A stretch of 64,000 bases of DNA from Abelmoschus esculentus. Its lineage: Eukaryota; Streptophyta; Magnoliopsida; Malvales; Malvaceae. The stretch's first letter is position 1; every line of letters begins with the position of its first letter. The notes below the pieces were generated by a model. It did not search any database and was not told where the DNA came from. It saw only the letters and a program-made list of their open reading frames with translations. The stretch spans positions 2,490,001-2,554,000 of the forward strand of contig JAUCBN010000062.1 of assembly GCA_035048815.1 (NCBI GenBank), read 5' to 3'. The translations under genes and the position numbers were made by a program. Positions 48,826 through 60,559 of this stretch are shown here, piece after piece.

Positions 48826-51724
48826 AGAAGCGGCCTTTCCATCATGTCTCAGGTTTATGCGTCTCTCAATGCTTGCTTCTCCTGATCATTTTACTTGTTC
48901 ATGATAATTAGAGTACATAGCCGGGAGCCTAGAAATCCGGTAAAGTTTTGGAAATAATCTAATTCAAAATTAAATTTTAGAATATAAAGGATCTCTAACT
49001 ATATTTTAGATTTTAGGTCAATTTTCATAATACATGTAGGAAAACGTTATGTACACATAACGTTGTCTTCTAAGATTTTACTAAAAAAAAATTGAAACAA
49101 ATAAAGAAAACATCCTCCTCTTTATATTGTAGCTAGGGGTGATAACGAGTTAAGCCCGAGTCTGGCTCGGCTCGACGAGCTCGAAATTTTAGGCTCGGGC
49201 TTGACTTGACTCAAAATGAAAAAAATTGTCTAATTTATTTAAATAGATTTTTTATATTTTATTTTATTGTTTTTCTTTTGCTAAAGAGATTACTTTTAGT
49301 GTATATGTAGCATATACATAATATAATTATTCTGAGCATGTTCACGACCTTTTCGAGCTGAACTTGAATCAGCTCGGCTCGACTCATTAAGGTCTTGAAC
49401 TGAATTCGCGCCCGAGTCGAGCTTATCGAACTGAGCTTTGACCAAGCCGAGCTCGAACCCGAGTAACTCGCGAGCTGATGAGGCTCATTATCACCTCTAA
49501 CTGTAGCTTTTAACCTAGATTCCAAATAAATTTTAAACACCTTATTTTTTAATAAATAAAATACTAAAATAATCTATATATTCAACTGAGTTAGAAATCA
49601 TAAATTCTTTTTATTGTTTCAACACTATTGCATACGATTTAAAAAAAACAAAGCAAGTTTTGATACGATTAGAAATAATTTTTTTTGAAAGATTTTACAA
49701 AAATATTTGGTATTTTAGATCGTAATCTTCTGCATCTATAGACCAACTATTATATTTTAATTATTTGTACTCATTTAATATCATTTACTTTTACTTTACA
49801 GTGATTATTCAAAACAAAAATGAATTGGGCTCAGTAATTTTATTTTATAGTGATCATTTTTCACTTTATCAAACATTTCCTACAAGTATAATTTTAATTA
49901 ATAAAATAAAAAGTTGATTGAATTTTAGGGTGTGTTTTGATAAATTATTTAAACTTTTCATTTAATTGTAAAAGCAAATTGTTAATATTTACTTTTATAA
50001 AATGGGTTTGATAATGACATTAGATTTTTAATTCGACTCAAGACGAAAAAATACTTATTTTGATTTAACTCATAATTTACAAATTCGACTTGATTCGAAT
50101 AAAGTTTGAATTATAAAATAAAAATTCGAATAACTCAAAATTTTTATAATTAGTTGATCAATTTTCATATTCGAGTTGAGTATATCAATTATGCATGGCA
50201 TATTAGGTATATGTTAGGTGAAAAAATATAAAAAATATATGTATATTATATATGCATATAGAAAATTGTAAAAATTTGAATTAATTTGTATTATATCATT
50301 ATAAATAAGGGTAAACTGCAATAGAGGTCACTTAATTATAGGTAGAGTTACAATTATTAAAAGTTGTAAAATATGACTAAAAAAAATTTCAAACTTTTAA
50401 TAATTAAGTGACTCAAATGTAACTATACCCATAATTAAGTCATATAGAAAATTGTAAAAATTTGAATTAATTTGAATTAATTTGTATTTTATAAAAAATT
50501 GTAAAAAAACTTGAAAATTTGAATCAATTAAACTCTACTAGAATTTTTATAAAATCGGTTTAATTTGAAAAAAAAAATCAAATAAAATTTAAATCGTAAA
50601 ATATGACTTGTAAACTCGAATAACTCAAAAAAATTTGACTCGTCAATCGAACTTCCAACCTTAATTTTTAAATATTAATTTTTAATTTTTTAGAATCATG
50701 ACCAAATAAATTAAAACAAAGTATAAAGTTGAGAGTTAAAATTTTTATTATGTCAAATTTATTAATAGTCAGATTATTGCTATCAATTTTTCAACGGAAC
50801 GAATCAATTTGTTAATTTTTTAAAAATCAAAATTTATAATTTTCTATAGTTGAAGGATTAAAAAAATTCTTTAAATCTATATACTTTATTTTTTCCAAAT
50901 TACAATTTTTAATTCATCATTAATTATAAACCTAGAAAATTTTAAAAATATTTTTATAGTTATTATGTCAACAATTAAAAGAAATTAAAAAAATAAGCAA
51001 AATAACCAATATTTTTTTTGAATATGAAAGAACCAATATTTTATATAAAAATAATACAAAAACAAAATGTAATAAAATTTAATCAAAAACGAAATTTTAC
51101 ATATTGAACTAAGATGGAGACCTTGAACGTATCAAAACCTAAATAAAATGTATGTATTAGAAAAGTCCATATTAGCCGACCAAATGGAGTAAAAGAAAAA
51201 AAAATATTTGTTTTGCTTGAAAAATAAGTTTCATAAGTAGTTGGAATGATTCAAATTGTAGAAAAATATTTTAAAAGAATAATTGGAATAATTTTTAGAT
51301 TATTATAATTAATCGACGGTATATAAAATATTTTATTTTTACAAACAACGTTAATCTACGATTTGGAAGTACGAAGTTTAATAGTTCTCGAGATGGGCTA
51401 TTGTCCCCCAATTTTTCTTTTTATCCTTTGGTGTTTAGTATTTTTTCGAAAAATGAAATAATTATAAATATATCCCCAATTTTTTAAAATTTATATTTTG
51501 TTCCCGTCCTTAAATCTTAGTTTTATCGTGTTTATTGTTATCGTTTTTTTATTCGAAGGTAATAAAATAAATAAATTAAACCACTAATTAATTCAATCAA
51601 GGATTGAATTTATTTCAATTTCTAAACATAAATCTATCATTTATATATATATATATATCAATTTGTGAATAATAATAAGAAAGTTACATATCAACACACA
51701 ATAAAATGAAAGTCTTAAATGAAA
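48826..51724. other. Intergenic region between CWC22 and the aspartic protease
   Basis: Apart from the TIR element at 49134-49499 this is AT-rich DNA. It contains degenerate TTTGAATTAATTTG units around 50270-50520 and no recognisable reading frame. The two flanking genes converge here. Confidence 0.6.
49134..49499. mobile_element. TIR element (TAGGGGTGATAACGAG ends, GCTCGAG-rich)
   Basis: Left end TAGGGGTGATAA and right end (reversed) TAGAGGTGATAA match at 11 of 12. Flanks ATTGTAGC (49126-49133) and ACTGTAGC (49500-49507) suggest an 8-bp target duplication with one mismatch. The interior is rich in GAGCTCGAA, GGCTCGGCTCGA and CCCGAGT. The left end is 308 bp past the CWC22 stop. Confidence 0.65.
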
Positions 51725-53056
51725 TCATAAATTTTTGCATTGTGTCTGAACGAAAGACACCGTTTCCTTCTTCAGATCATGAACAACCAACAGATTCTGC
51801 TGTTGAACGTTGCCGAAAATCGACATCCCACTCGAACTCCCCATTGCCAAGCAAATCACACCCGAGCTCGAGTCGGCGATCATATAATTTTCCGGCGGTA
51901 AATCCAAATCCGCTCCCTTGAAATGGAATATCAATTTGGGGACTTCAACTTGTGTCGAATCCGACGGCAAGCTGAAGCAGAGGTCGAGCCCCGTCGAACT
52001 CGAACTGTCAACCGAAAGTCCCATTTGAGAAGTGAATTCCTTTTTCAGCACATCGAATGCAGCTTGTTCTAGGTACGTGATGGTGGTGCCGGAATCGATG
52101 ATTACGCCGCCCGTGCCATCATCTTCGAGTGCAAAAGTTGATTTCTTGATGGGCAAGGGAGTGCTTCCCACGGTAATGCCTTGGAGTGAAAGATAGTAAA
52201 AAGATGGCTGAGATGGGTTATGTATTAGTGGAGTGGTTTTCATTGTACCTAATGATTCATTGCCACTTGATATTGGCCCCATCATTAGTAAGCTTTTTTG
52301 GGTCTCATCAATGGAGGTTAAGCAATAAGAAAACTTGGGTTCTTTCAATTGTGAAACTAGGGATAAGGGTCCACGTCCGAGCCCTACGAGTCCGGCACCT
52401 TGCGAAAATCCGTCGCCCTCGTTGTCTTCTCCGCACCCGAATCCGATATTCGGAACCAAAACCTTCTCGAATGTGAATGTTTCCATTCCCATGACCCCTT
52501 GTGTTGAGGAGTAATCACCGTAGGTGTAGAGATACTCGCACCCATCGCTACATGTCGATTGAGGTAGCGCGGAGCATAAGTCGCTCGAGCAAGATAACTT
52601 GGAGAACGTCGAAGACTTTTCCGGGTCGAAAATCGGGGTAGATTGATCAAAACATTGTGTACAAGGCTTGCATTGAGTCCATATCAAATCACTCCCTGTG
52701 TCCAAGATCGCCGAGTAACTCGTTGGCGGCGTCCCGATCGATAAGTCCATTAGAAACTCCCCATTCCCCGCAACAACTGGTGCTTGAACCGCAGCTGAAT
52801 CTGTGCTCCCTGCCAAAACCATGGCATTCAACCTCTGCAGCCTATGGTTCCCACGCTTTATCCCTCGCTGCATCCGCTCCCATTTGGTTAAATTCTTGCT
52901 CGAATCAACGTGCCTGAGCGTAACTCTAAACCCGTTTCGGAGCTTATCCAAGTCTCCCAACGCTCCCCTCGACGTCGAAACTGCCGGCGAGACATACAAT
53001 ACGACAATTACGAGTGCCGAAAGTGAGACACAACATAACAAATGGAGCAATGCCAT
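51725..53056 (-). CDS. Nepenthesin-type aspartic protease (A1B family), secreted
   Basis: A single intronless exon encodes 443 residues. Residues 1 to about 27 are a signal peptide (LLHLLCCVSLSALVIVVLYV). A propeptide with FRVTLRHVDSSKNLTKWERM follows, then the mature enzyme from about residue 98 (GEFLMDLSIGTPP). Catalytic motifs are DTGS at D119 and DSGT at D321. Between them, after the first Asp, the Cys-rich nepenthesin insert (CKPCTQCF, CSSDLC, STCSDGCEY) is present, and the flap YGDYSSTQGVMG includes the expected Tyr. The late IFGNVQQQNLLVVHDL motif and the C-terminal TQC are family hallmarks. Such enzymes act in the apoplast or vacuole in defence and development. The exact subgroup (nepenthesin-1/2-like, CDR1 relatives) cannot be settled here. 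It looks intact. Confidence 0.95.
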   Translation of the reverse strand: MALLHLLCCVSLSALVIVVLYVSPAVSTSRGALGDLDKLRNGFRVTLRHVDSSKNLTKWERMQRGIKRGNHRLQRLNAMVLAGSTDSAAVQAPVVAGNGEFLMDLSIGTPPTSYSAILDTGSDLIWTQCKPCTQCFDQSTPIFDPEKSSTFSKLSCSSDLCSALPQSTCSDGCEYLYTYGDYSSTQGVMGMETFTFEKVLVPNIGFGCGEDNEGDGFSQGAGLVGLGRGPLSLVSQLKEPKFSYCLTSIDETQKSLLMMGPISSGNESLGTMKTTPLIHNPSQPSFYYLSLQGITVGSTPLPIKKSTFALEDDGTGGVIIDSGTTITYLEQAAFDVLKKEFTSQMGLSVDSSSSTGLDLCFSLPSDSTQVEVPKLIFHFKGADLDLPPENYMIADSSSGVICLAMGSSSGMSIFGNVQQQNLLVVHDLKKETVSFVQTQCKNL

Positions 53057-53107
53057 TGGAATCTAATTAGAGAAAGAGGGTTTTGATGATAATTTTTTGT
53101 TGGTGAG

Positions 53108-53114
53108 TTATATA
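53108..53114 (-). promoter_or_regulatory. Probable TATA box of the aspartic protease gene
   Basis: TATATAA on the minus strand lies 52-58 bp upstream of the start codon, which would place transcription start about 20-25 bp before the ATG. It is position and motif evidence only, in AT-rich DNA. Confidence 0.4.
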
Positions 53115-53391
53115 AGATTGTTGGTAAGTTAAATTGTGTTTAGAAAATTAACCTTGAAAACACAGAAATCAATGTAACTTAAGACAACAATAATGGAAGA
53201 GTACATAAGGGGGTAACTGGAAAAAGACATGGAGAATAGCTTAGATGAGAAGATGCAGGCTAAAGTGAGGAGTGAAACATGCCATCTTGTATATGGATGT
53301 TGAGATTTCACCACATTTTCAATCACTTTTCATGGTGGTTGAAGGGATATTTGGCCAAATCAAATCAATATATATATATATATATATATGA

Positions 53392-53530
53392 GATAAGATC
53401 CGGCTATACAACATAAAAGTTTTAATGTTTCACACGTTTTGGGATCATTTGATGGGTAAAACGGATGACTGAGATTGACAGTAAATGTCAAGATTATCAC
53501 TTAGGGGAAAAAAAGAATGGAGTTAATCTT
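53392..53530. mobile_element. TIR element, family B, partial copy 3
   Basis: GATAAGATCCGGCTATACAA and TTTCACACGTTTTGGGATCA correspond to the end and inner arm of the element at 29266. The other end seems lost, running into a telomere-like block that begins near 53527. Confidence 0.5.
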
Positions 53531-53780
53531 TTTAACAAGCGGCTTATATACAAGTTGTGTAAACTTTAGTTTACACAAACCTTTGAATTTTAGAGGATAT
53601 GATTTTAGTTTAGAGTTTAAACTTTAGGGATTTCGATTGTATGATTTAAAATTTAACGTCAATGTTTAAAATGTACTGGTAAGGTTTAAAGATTAAAATT
53701 TAAAGTTTTAGGGTTTAGAATTAAAATTATATTTAAGATTTATACCGTAAATGTGCATGTCTATATATCAAAATTTACAT
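53530..53780. mobile_element. TIR element with telomere-like interior, copy 2
   Basis: ATACAAGTTGTGTAAACTTT at the left, a degenerate TTTAGGG/TTTAAAG array (AAAGTTTTAGGGTTTAGAAT), then TATATCAAAATTTACATAAT at the right correspond to the layout at 20146-20337. Confidence 0.45.
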
Positions 53781-53796
53781 AATCTACCAATAGGGG

Positions 53797-53968
53797 TTGG
53801 TCCAAGTGGTAAGCAATTTGATTCCGGTTAAGTTAGTCTTAGGTTCGAGACATTGTGTACGCAGAAAATCCATATTAAGAGACTCATCTACCAAAATTAA
53901 ATGTACAATCTGAGTTAATTAGGATTAATCATGACAAGACCTTAAAAACCGAAAGATCAATAAAAAAA
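53797..53968 (+). mobile_element. tRNA-derived SINE, family S, copy 2
   Basis: A-box-like GGTCCAAGTGGTAAGCA and B-box-like TTAGGTTCGAGACA are followed by GCAGAAAATCC, AAGAGACTCATCTACCAAAA, GTTAATTAGGATTA and a terminal AATAAAAAAAATTAG. It is the better-preserved member of the pair with 4921-5103. Confidence 0.65.
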
Positions 53969-54553
53969 ATTAGTATCAAAATTTTACCCTATATAATACT
54001 ATATATGTAGCAACAATTTAGGTAGCAATGTAATTGTAGGAACATAGAGGCTTTGCTTGTTGACATATGTGGAGTTTGGTTAGCCATCTCATATTGTAGT
54101 AGGTTGTCCCACCAATTTTGACAAATAATCAGAATTGTAATTAATTAATTAATTACCATTTTTAGTACTTATTATATTTATATTTGTTTTATTAAATTCT
54201 CAAATCTAAAAACTTTACTAACATTATATTAAATATATGTGTATTATTATTCATTACTTATTTAATAGTGCATACATGATTACCATTTATGAGTGAATTT
54301 GACATATATGTGTTTCACCAAGTGAATTTAGAAATATTTTTTTTTTCGAATTTAGAAATAAAAAAGTACCGTAATTATGGGATTTTAATTTTAAAAGTGT
54401 TAAATATTATTTTTTTTAGAAAAAATATATTATATGCGTAAATTACATATCGATTGGAATGTTTTTTTGGTTGTTGGGCTAACATTTTTACTAATTACGT
54501 ATTGGTGAACCAAATTTAGCTGGATGGCCCTATCATGGTTAGGTAAGATAAAC

Positions 54554-54584
<31 letters not shown>

Positions 54585-56085
54585 GGTTTGGTTTGGTTTG
54601 AATTTTTTTCCATAGGTGTATTATTATCGAACGAATCATTCGTGAGTTCGAAGGATGTTTTATTCATGAGTTTATATCAAATAATCAATTTAATTTTTTT
54701 TACAAAAACACGTTTAATTTAAATTTTGAATCTATGATTGAAATTAAATGTTTTTTCAAACGATAATCTTAATATATAATATTTTTTTAATTTTACCTAT
54801 TTATTTTATCTATTTAACGATTCAAAAAATGTAAAACTTAAAATCTCTTACGTTATGTAACAGATCCTATAAATATATATATTCTCATGCACTGATAGTA
54901 AATTTTTTATTTCCGCAAACACTCTAATTTTAGGGGTTAGATATCTAGTTTAGGGTTTATAGCTTAGGGTTTATGTACTTAGAATTTAAACATTTTGATT
55001 TGAATTTAAGATTTAAGGTTAAAATTTAGGATTCATAAGTTAAAACCGATCAAAAATATATTAACCTAAACTCTAACTTTTAATCATAAGCCCTAAATTC
55101 TAACTAAAATCTCTAAAGTTAAAGCATACTCTAAATTCTAAACACTAACCTCTTCGAATGTTTATTATTTTTTAAAAATATTCCTTTAATAAAATATTTT
55201 AGACCGTTTTAACCTTTTAGGTATGGACGAGTCTACAACGAGCGTCGAACACCGTTAAATACTACTAACGCTGAACATTATTAAATTAATTAATAAAGAT
55301 TAAAAATCTTAAGGACTTAACACACAATTATTAATTATATGTTAAGTCTATCACTCTTTTATTAATTACATATTGAGTCTTTAAGATTTTTAATTTTTAT
55401 TAATTAATTTAATAGTGTTCAACAATATTCAACATTAATGATGTTTAACAATATTCGACGCCAGTTTATAGAATTTTCCTTTGGGTATCAAATAATTACA
55501 TCATCGCATCGTTACCGAGCTAACAACATAATAGTATAAATGAAACAAAATCAAACTTCAAAATCATAACCGAATTAATTAAAAATTTAATAGTATAAAC
55601 GATACAATTAATACCTAAATTTTAATAACATTTGATGTAGTTTACCTTTAAATTTATTCCGACTTACTAAATTCGAATATCTTTCGAATAATATTTAAAT
55701 TTATTATAAATTTGAGTTTGAGTAGCACTACTAGTCGAATATAAATTCGGATTTGCATACAAAAACTAGTTCAGGCATGAAGTTAACTAACAGTCATAGT
55801 TCCAATGACTTCAGATATGCAACAATTAGGTAGTTGTTGCTAATTATTCAAGTAGTGTTTCCATGTACCATCACTCTAGATGCAGAAAGGAGAGGCATAA
55901 TTGTTGTTACCGGAACACGATTAAGCAACGGCTAACTCGAATAACTCGAACAAGATAGAACAACATTCACAAAGATTTCCAAAATTAAATTACCTTCTAA
56001 TGAAGGTGAAGGGCTCGGAATTGACGAAGAACGTTACCTTTGAGTTTTATCGATAAATCCAACATCTTGCTATGAAATCGGTGTC
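53969..56085. other. Intergenic DNA between protease and transporter genes
   Basis: It holds a (TTA)n microsatellite at about 54554-54584, a telomere-like degenerate array at about 54920-55170 (TTTAGGGTTTATAGCTTAGG and the like) and a family A MITE (55229-55480). No gene is supported. Confidence 0.6.
55229..55480. mobile_element. Palindromic MITE, family A, copy 4
   Basis: It runs from GAGTCTACAACGAGCGTCGA to ATATTCGACGCCAGTTTATAG, with the usual AT-rich arms and a TTATTAATTATATGTTAAG core. Confidence 0.65.
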
Positions 56086-56093
56086 GTCGTGAC

Positions 56094-56727
56094 CAGGGGC
56101 GGATGCACTTTGGTGCAAGGTAGGTCACAGGACCTACCATTAAAAATAGGGTAAATTATATTAGTAGTAACTGAAGTTTTAGGATATTTTTATTTTAGTC
56201 ACTGAAATCGAATTATTTTATTATAGTCATTAAATTTGTGATATTCTTTCATTATGTTAACTTCTCTTAATTGGTTAAGAAATATTGTTGTGACACGTAA
56301 AGTCTTCTTCTCAAAAAATAATCCTAACTTTTCAAATTACAATTACTATCAAGGTCAAAATTTTGATGGACGAAACGGTGTCGATCAAATACCCCAATAG
56401 TGGAAAACATTCACTTTGTTAGAAATTTAATATAATTTAGTTTCAAATTGATCTATTTGTTAGAAATTTAACATAATTTAGTTTCAAATTGATCTAATGG
56501 TTAATACTGGTGAACCACACTGAGAATCTCAAGACCCTAAAATCTAACATTAAAGTATTAACTCTAAAAAATTATAACAAGGACTTTAATTCTAATGGTA
56601 TTAATCTTATTTATACTTTTAATATAAAATAATATTAAATAATTATTTTTAAATATTATCAAATATATATATATAATTTATTATTAATCGGTGAACTACC
56701 GAATTAAAATTTCTAAATCCGCCTCTG
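56094..56727. mobile_element. hAT-like non-autonomous element truncating the PUT gene
   Basis: The 634-bp element has ends CAGGGGCGGATGCA and (reversed) CAGAGGCGGATTTAG and is flanked by a perfect 8-bp target duplication GTCGTGAC (56086-56093 and 56728-56735). CAGGG-type ends with 8-bp duplications are typical of hAT elements. It lies at the 3' end of the transporter coding region. It is AT-rich inside, with a repeated TTAGAAATTTAACATAATTT / TTAGAAATTTAATATAATTT unit, and encodes nothing. Confidence 0.85.
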
Positions 56728-58486
56728 GTCGTGACCAGAAACGCCTATGTCGGTAAGGTTTGCACTAGTAGAGAACTTAAGCCATCTTCTTTTCTCAACG
56801 TACTTGAGACCAGGTTGTAGGACGAGGCCAATTGCGACGGCGACGAGGCTGATCAGTGCCACTTTGAGTGAAGAAAGAGCTAACACAACACAAATCAATA
56901 TGGTTGGAGGAATGCACATAAGGATCGACCCGACCGTCCCGATGGGTATTTCGTAGGGACGTGATGCAGCCGGATATTTCATCCTTAACCGTACAAAAGC
57001 TATGAACTCCAAAATCATCCCGAAACAGTACAAGAAGTTCTCTGCAGCTACAATCTCTTGAAAGCTCAACCATGATAACAATAGAACGCCTGAGGCTGAA
57101 AATAAGATCCCAATTAGAGGAGTTCCGTAGCGAGACCTCTTGCTAAAGAACTCTGGTAGCATCCCACGCTCGGCCATTCCCAGAAGTTGGAAAGAGTCGC
57201 TGCTCATCTCAGCTACAAACATCCCCATATTTGACATTGCTGCAGCTGCTTGGATCCACCATCTCAACCAAACTCCACGGATGATTTTAGCAATGTCTGA
57301 GAAATAACCATCAGTCCACGACTCACGATCAAGGGGAATGGCCCCCGTACCAACTAATAGCGGGAAGAAATAGCCGAGAACCACCAAGATCAAAGCGTAA
57401 AACAAGGCTTTCGGGAGAGTTTTCTTAGGGTTGTCTACTTCTCCGGCAAGTGTACTGATCGAGTCCCAGTAGTTCAGATTCCAAAAGAGTGTATTCAGAT
57501 ATAAATTCCAATCAACATGATGCATATCTACGACAAGCCATCTCGAAGGCTCTAATTTTGGAATCGACAGAAACCCCATGACCACAAAAGGAAGGATTGA
57601 GAAAACCCCAAGAAGCACAGCAACCCATCCTACAATAGTTAAACCTCTATAGTTCATATATGTGAGCACTAAAGTCAAAGCTAGCACAGCGAAGATTCTA
57701 GGTAAACCACCTCCTACAGCAGGGATTCCAGACTTCAAGTAGTCAAGAAACAGAATGGGATATAAAGCATTATCGATGACCCCACTCAGCCATTTCATCC
57801 AGCCTTGCTGAAACCCCCAATAGGGACCTATTGCCGATGAAACCCAAACAACATAACCACCATTTTCAGGAAACATGGTGCCCATCTCAGCAGTGATTAA
57901 TGCTTCTGGAATGCTCCAGATGAATGGAAAAACCAAAAATCCAAGAAGAGCAAGAAATGGTCCAGCAGCTTGGACACTGTCCTCAACCCCGAATGGACCT
58001 CCGGAAACCTCATAGAAGATCAGGAAAATAAGTGGCAAAAGTGATACTTTCTTAAAGTTATCTACGGTGGGAGTCGGCGGTTCACCAATAGTAACATATT
58101 CAGCACCATCATACTGCCCCATCGCAACAGAAGCACTTGTGTTTGGTGTGTGTCTCAGTTTCTGCAAAAGAATCATGTTCTTAGCAACAAAAAACTGGTT
58201 GCAGTTTATAAATTCGCTTACAAGCATTCTGAAAAACGTAAAATCACGGAACTCGGATTAAAGAAACTACAACAAAAGCAACCAACAAAACACTAAAGCA
58301 TACATAGCCGGAAACCGGACAGCGCAGAGGCAGGCATATTACCTCATCCTCTTCGGAACTCGGTTGTTTCACGGCATCGATACTCGGTGATACTGAAACA
58401 GGCTGATTCTGTGGAGTTACACAGTCACCAGCTGGTTGACCTGAAGTTTGTGGGTCAACAGAAACTTCCGCAACAGCTCCTACCAT
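56713..58486 (-). CDS. PUT2: Polyamine uptake transporter (PUT/LAT family, APC superfamily), 3' end altered by transposon
   Basis: Two exons, 58343-58486 and 56713-58161, join at a phase-0 GT-AG intron and give 530 residues. Exon 1 is a Pro/Ser/Gln-rich cytosolic leader (48 residues). Exon 2 carries the conserved amino acid/polyamine transporter: VSLLPLIFLIFYEVSGGPFG, IPEALITAEMGTMFPENGGY, WMKWLSGVIDNALYPILFLD, FWNLNYWDSISTLAGEVDNP, AEMSSDSFQLLGMAERGMLP and LSWLSFQEIVAAENFLYCFG. About twelve membrane helices are expected. Plant PUT proteins import polyamines and paraquat. By recall MGQYDGAEYVTIGEPPTP is closest to Arabidopsis PUT2 (At1g31830), though orthology among PUT1/2/3 is not proven. 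After LKFSTSANLTDIGVSGHD the last residues (QRRI) and the TAG stop come from the inserted hAT end. An alternative start in exon 2 (MGQYDG, near 58123) is possible. Confidence 0.92.
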
Positions 58487-58735
58487 GCTAAGATCGGATC
58501 AAATTAACTCAGAATCAAAGCAACAAGTAAACAAAAAACACTCAGCAACTTGATCTACTAAAGATCCAAACTGAACAAAACTGGCACATAAACACAGAAA
58601 GATATCATTTTTTTTATTTAAATGGCAGTAATCAGTAAAGGGTTTGCATAGTTAGTGAGATGCGAAAACAGTTACTCAGATGAGTTTTAGGTCGGATAAA
58701 ATCGGATACAAGTCATTTTAGGTTGATTTGATGTT

Positions 58736-58945
58736 TTGATTTGATTTGGGTCGGGTCGGGTCGGGTCGGGTCTATTTCAGGTCGGGTCCATTTCAGATCG
58801 GATCCATTTCAGGTCGAGTTCAAACAGTTCGGTTCCAAATCGGATAATTGACAGTTTCATTTCAAGTCAGGTAGATTTCAGGTTGGGTCCATTTCAGTTT
58901 GGTTGCATTTCAGATCGGGTTTATTTCAAGTCAATTTTGTTTCAG
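58736..58945. repeat. GGGTC-rich degenerate minisatellite
   Basis: Units of about 18-20 bp resembling TTTCAGGTCGGGTCCA repeat about ten times with drift (CATTTCAGATCGGATC, CATTTCAGGTCGAGTT), preceded by a pure GGGTC run (GGGTCGGGTCGGGTCGGGTC). It starts about 250 bp upstream of the transporter start codon. Confidence 0.7.
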
Positions 58946-59638
58946 GTTGAATTAATTTTGATTTTATATTCATAATAATTTAAATTATTAATTTTAATTT
59001 TGTATAAATACATAAAAAACAAATAAATATTAAACTATAAAGTTAAAGATTAAATTTTAAAATTTTAAGAAATCAACATTAACTTGTAAGGACTCAATTA
59101 CAAAAATTAAAAATTAGAAATATTAAAGTAAAATAAAAAAATCGGTAATAATCAATTCAAATAAATTAACTTGTAAGTTATAAGGACAAAATTACAAAAA
59201 TTATAAATTTATAATAATTAAAAATATTAAAAATCTAAATTTAATACATTATAAAATAATTATACTATAGTTTAATATATTTTAAAAATAAAAAATAATT
59301 TTTAGACAATATATAGAATTTATACTATAAATAGAATAATAGTTATATAAAATTAATACTATATAAGAAATTTATACTATATATAAAAAATATACTATAT
59401 ATGGAGTAATACTATAAAATAATACTATTTTTAATTATTATAAATTTATAACATATGGATTAATAATATATATATATAATAATAATACTATTTTTGGAAG
59501 TAAAATAATATTATTTATGGCATAATACCATTTATAGAATAATACTATTTTTGCAATGGAATAATATCATAAATGAATTAATACTATATATGAAAAATAA
59601 AATTATAATATATATTAAAATATGGTATATATAACACT

Positions 59639-60502
59639 AGGGATGACAAATGGACGGATGCGGGTGCGGATATGCCCTCCTCCATACCCATACTCACCTA
59701 AAATATTTATATCCATCATCTATCCATCACCCACGATAGATATAATTTTCAAATCCACACCCGCCCACGCGGGTACATTTTTAAATCCATCCCCACACCC
59801 ACCACTCAAAACGTATATGTTTGTGCATACCTACAAGCAACTATTAATATCGAAATACGTAAAAATAAATCATAGATTTATAAAAAAGAGTAAAATTTTG
59901 AATACTCTATTAACTAATTAAGTGTATATATATAATATATTTACAACTATATAAATTTAACTACATCTAACTAAATAACTATAATTAATTTAACTAAAAA
60001 ATATTTTTACTGATATAAATTCTACTTAACTCCAACTAACTAATATATAACTAACTTAACTAAAATATATTTACATTTATATAAATTTTAATTATTCACA
60101 CATTACAAATTTTTAACCTGATTAATTCAAGCACGATCATAAATTATCAGTTTTTTAAACTAAGTTAATTGAGTTCAAAGTCTACAAACTTAAGGATTAA
60201 CATAGATTTTAAAACAAATTAATATCTTAGTGCATAAAATACCATAATAAAAGGCATAATCAAAGTCTACAAATACAAATGGTTCAAAATTCATATGGCG
60301 GGCGGATACAGAGCGGGTGGATATGGAACAGGTAGATATGTTGCGGGTAAGGTCTTAAACCCATCACCTACCCACTACCCATGATGGGTATGACTTTTTA
60401 CATCCACACCTGCCCACTGCCCACCAAACTCATATCCATCCCTAGTCCAATTGGTACGGGTGCGGTGTGGAATCCGCAAAATTATACCCGTCTGTCATCC
60501 CT
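59639..60502. mobile_element. 864-bp TIR element (AGGGATGACA ends), Mutator-like
   Basis: The ends AGGGATGACAAATGGACGG and (reversed) AGGGATGACAGACGGGTA share a perfect 10-bp TIR. Flanks ATATAACACT (59629-59638) and ACATAACACT (60503-60512) look like a 10-bp target duplication with one mismatch, within the Mutator range. Sub-terminal CACCCGCCCACGCGGG and GGCGGATACAGAGCGGGTGG blocks are inverted with respect to each other. No transposase. Confidence 0.7.
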
Positions 60503-60559
60503 ACATAACACTATAGTCTATATATAATACATTAATAATTTAATAACTAATATAAGTAT

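Noticed and set aside
52384..52650. Alternative-frame ORFs within the aspartic protease
   Set aside because: They overlap a complete protease frame with both catalytic motifs; they are shadows of it.
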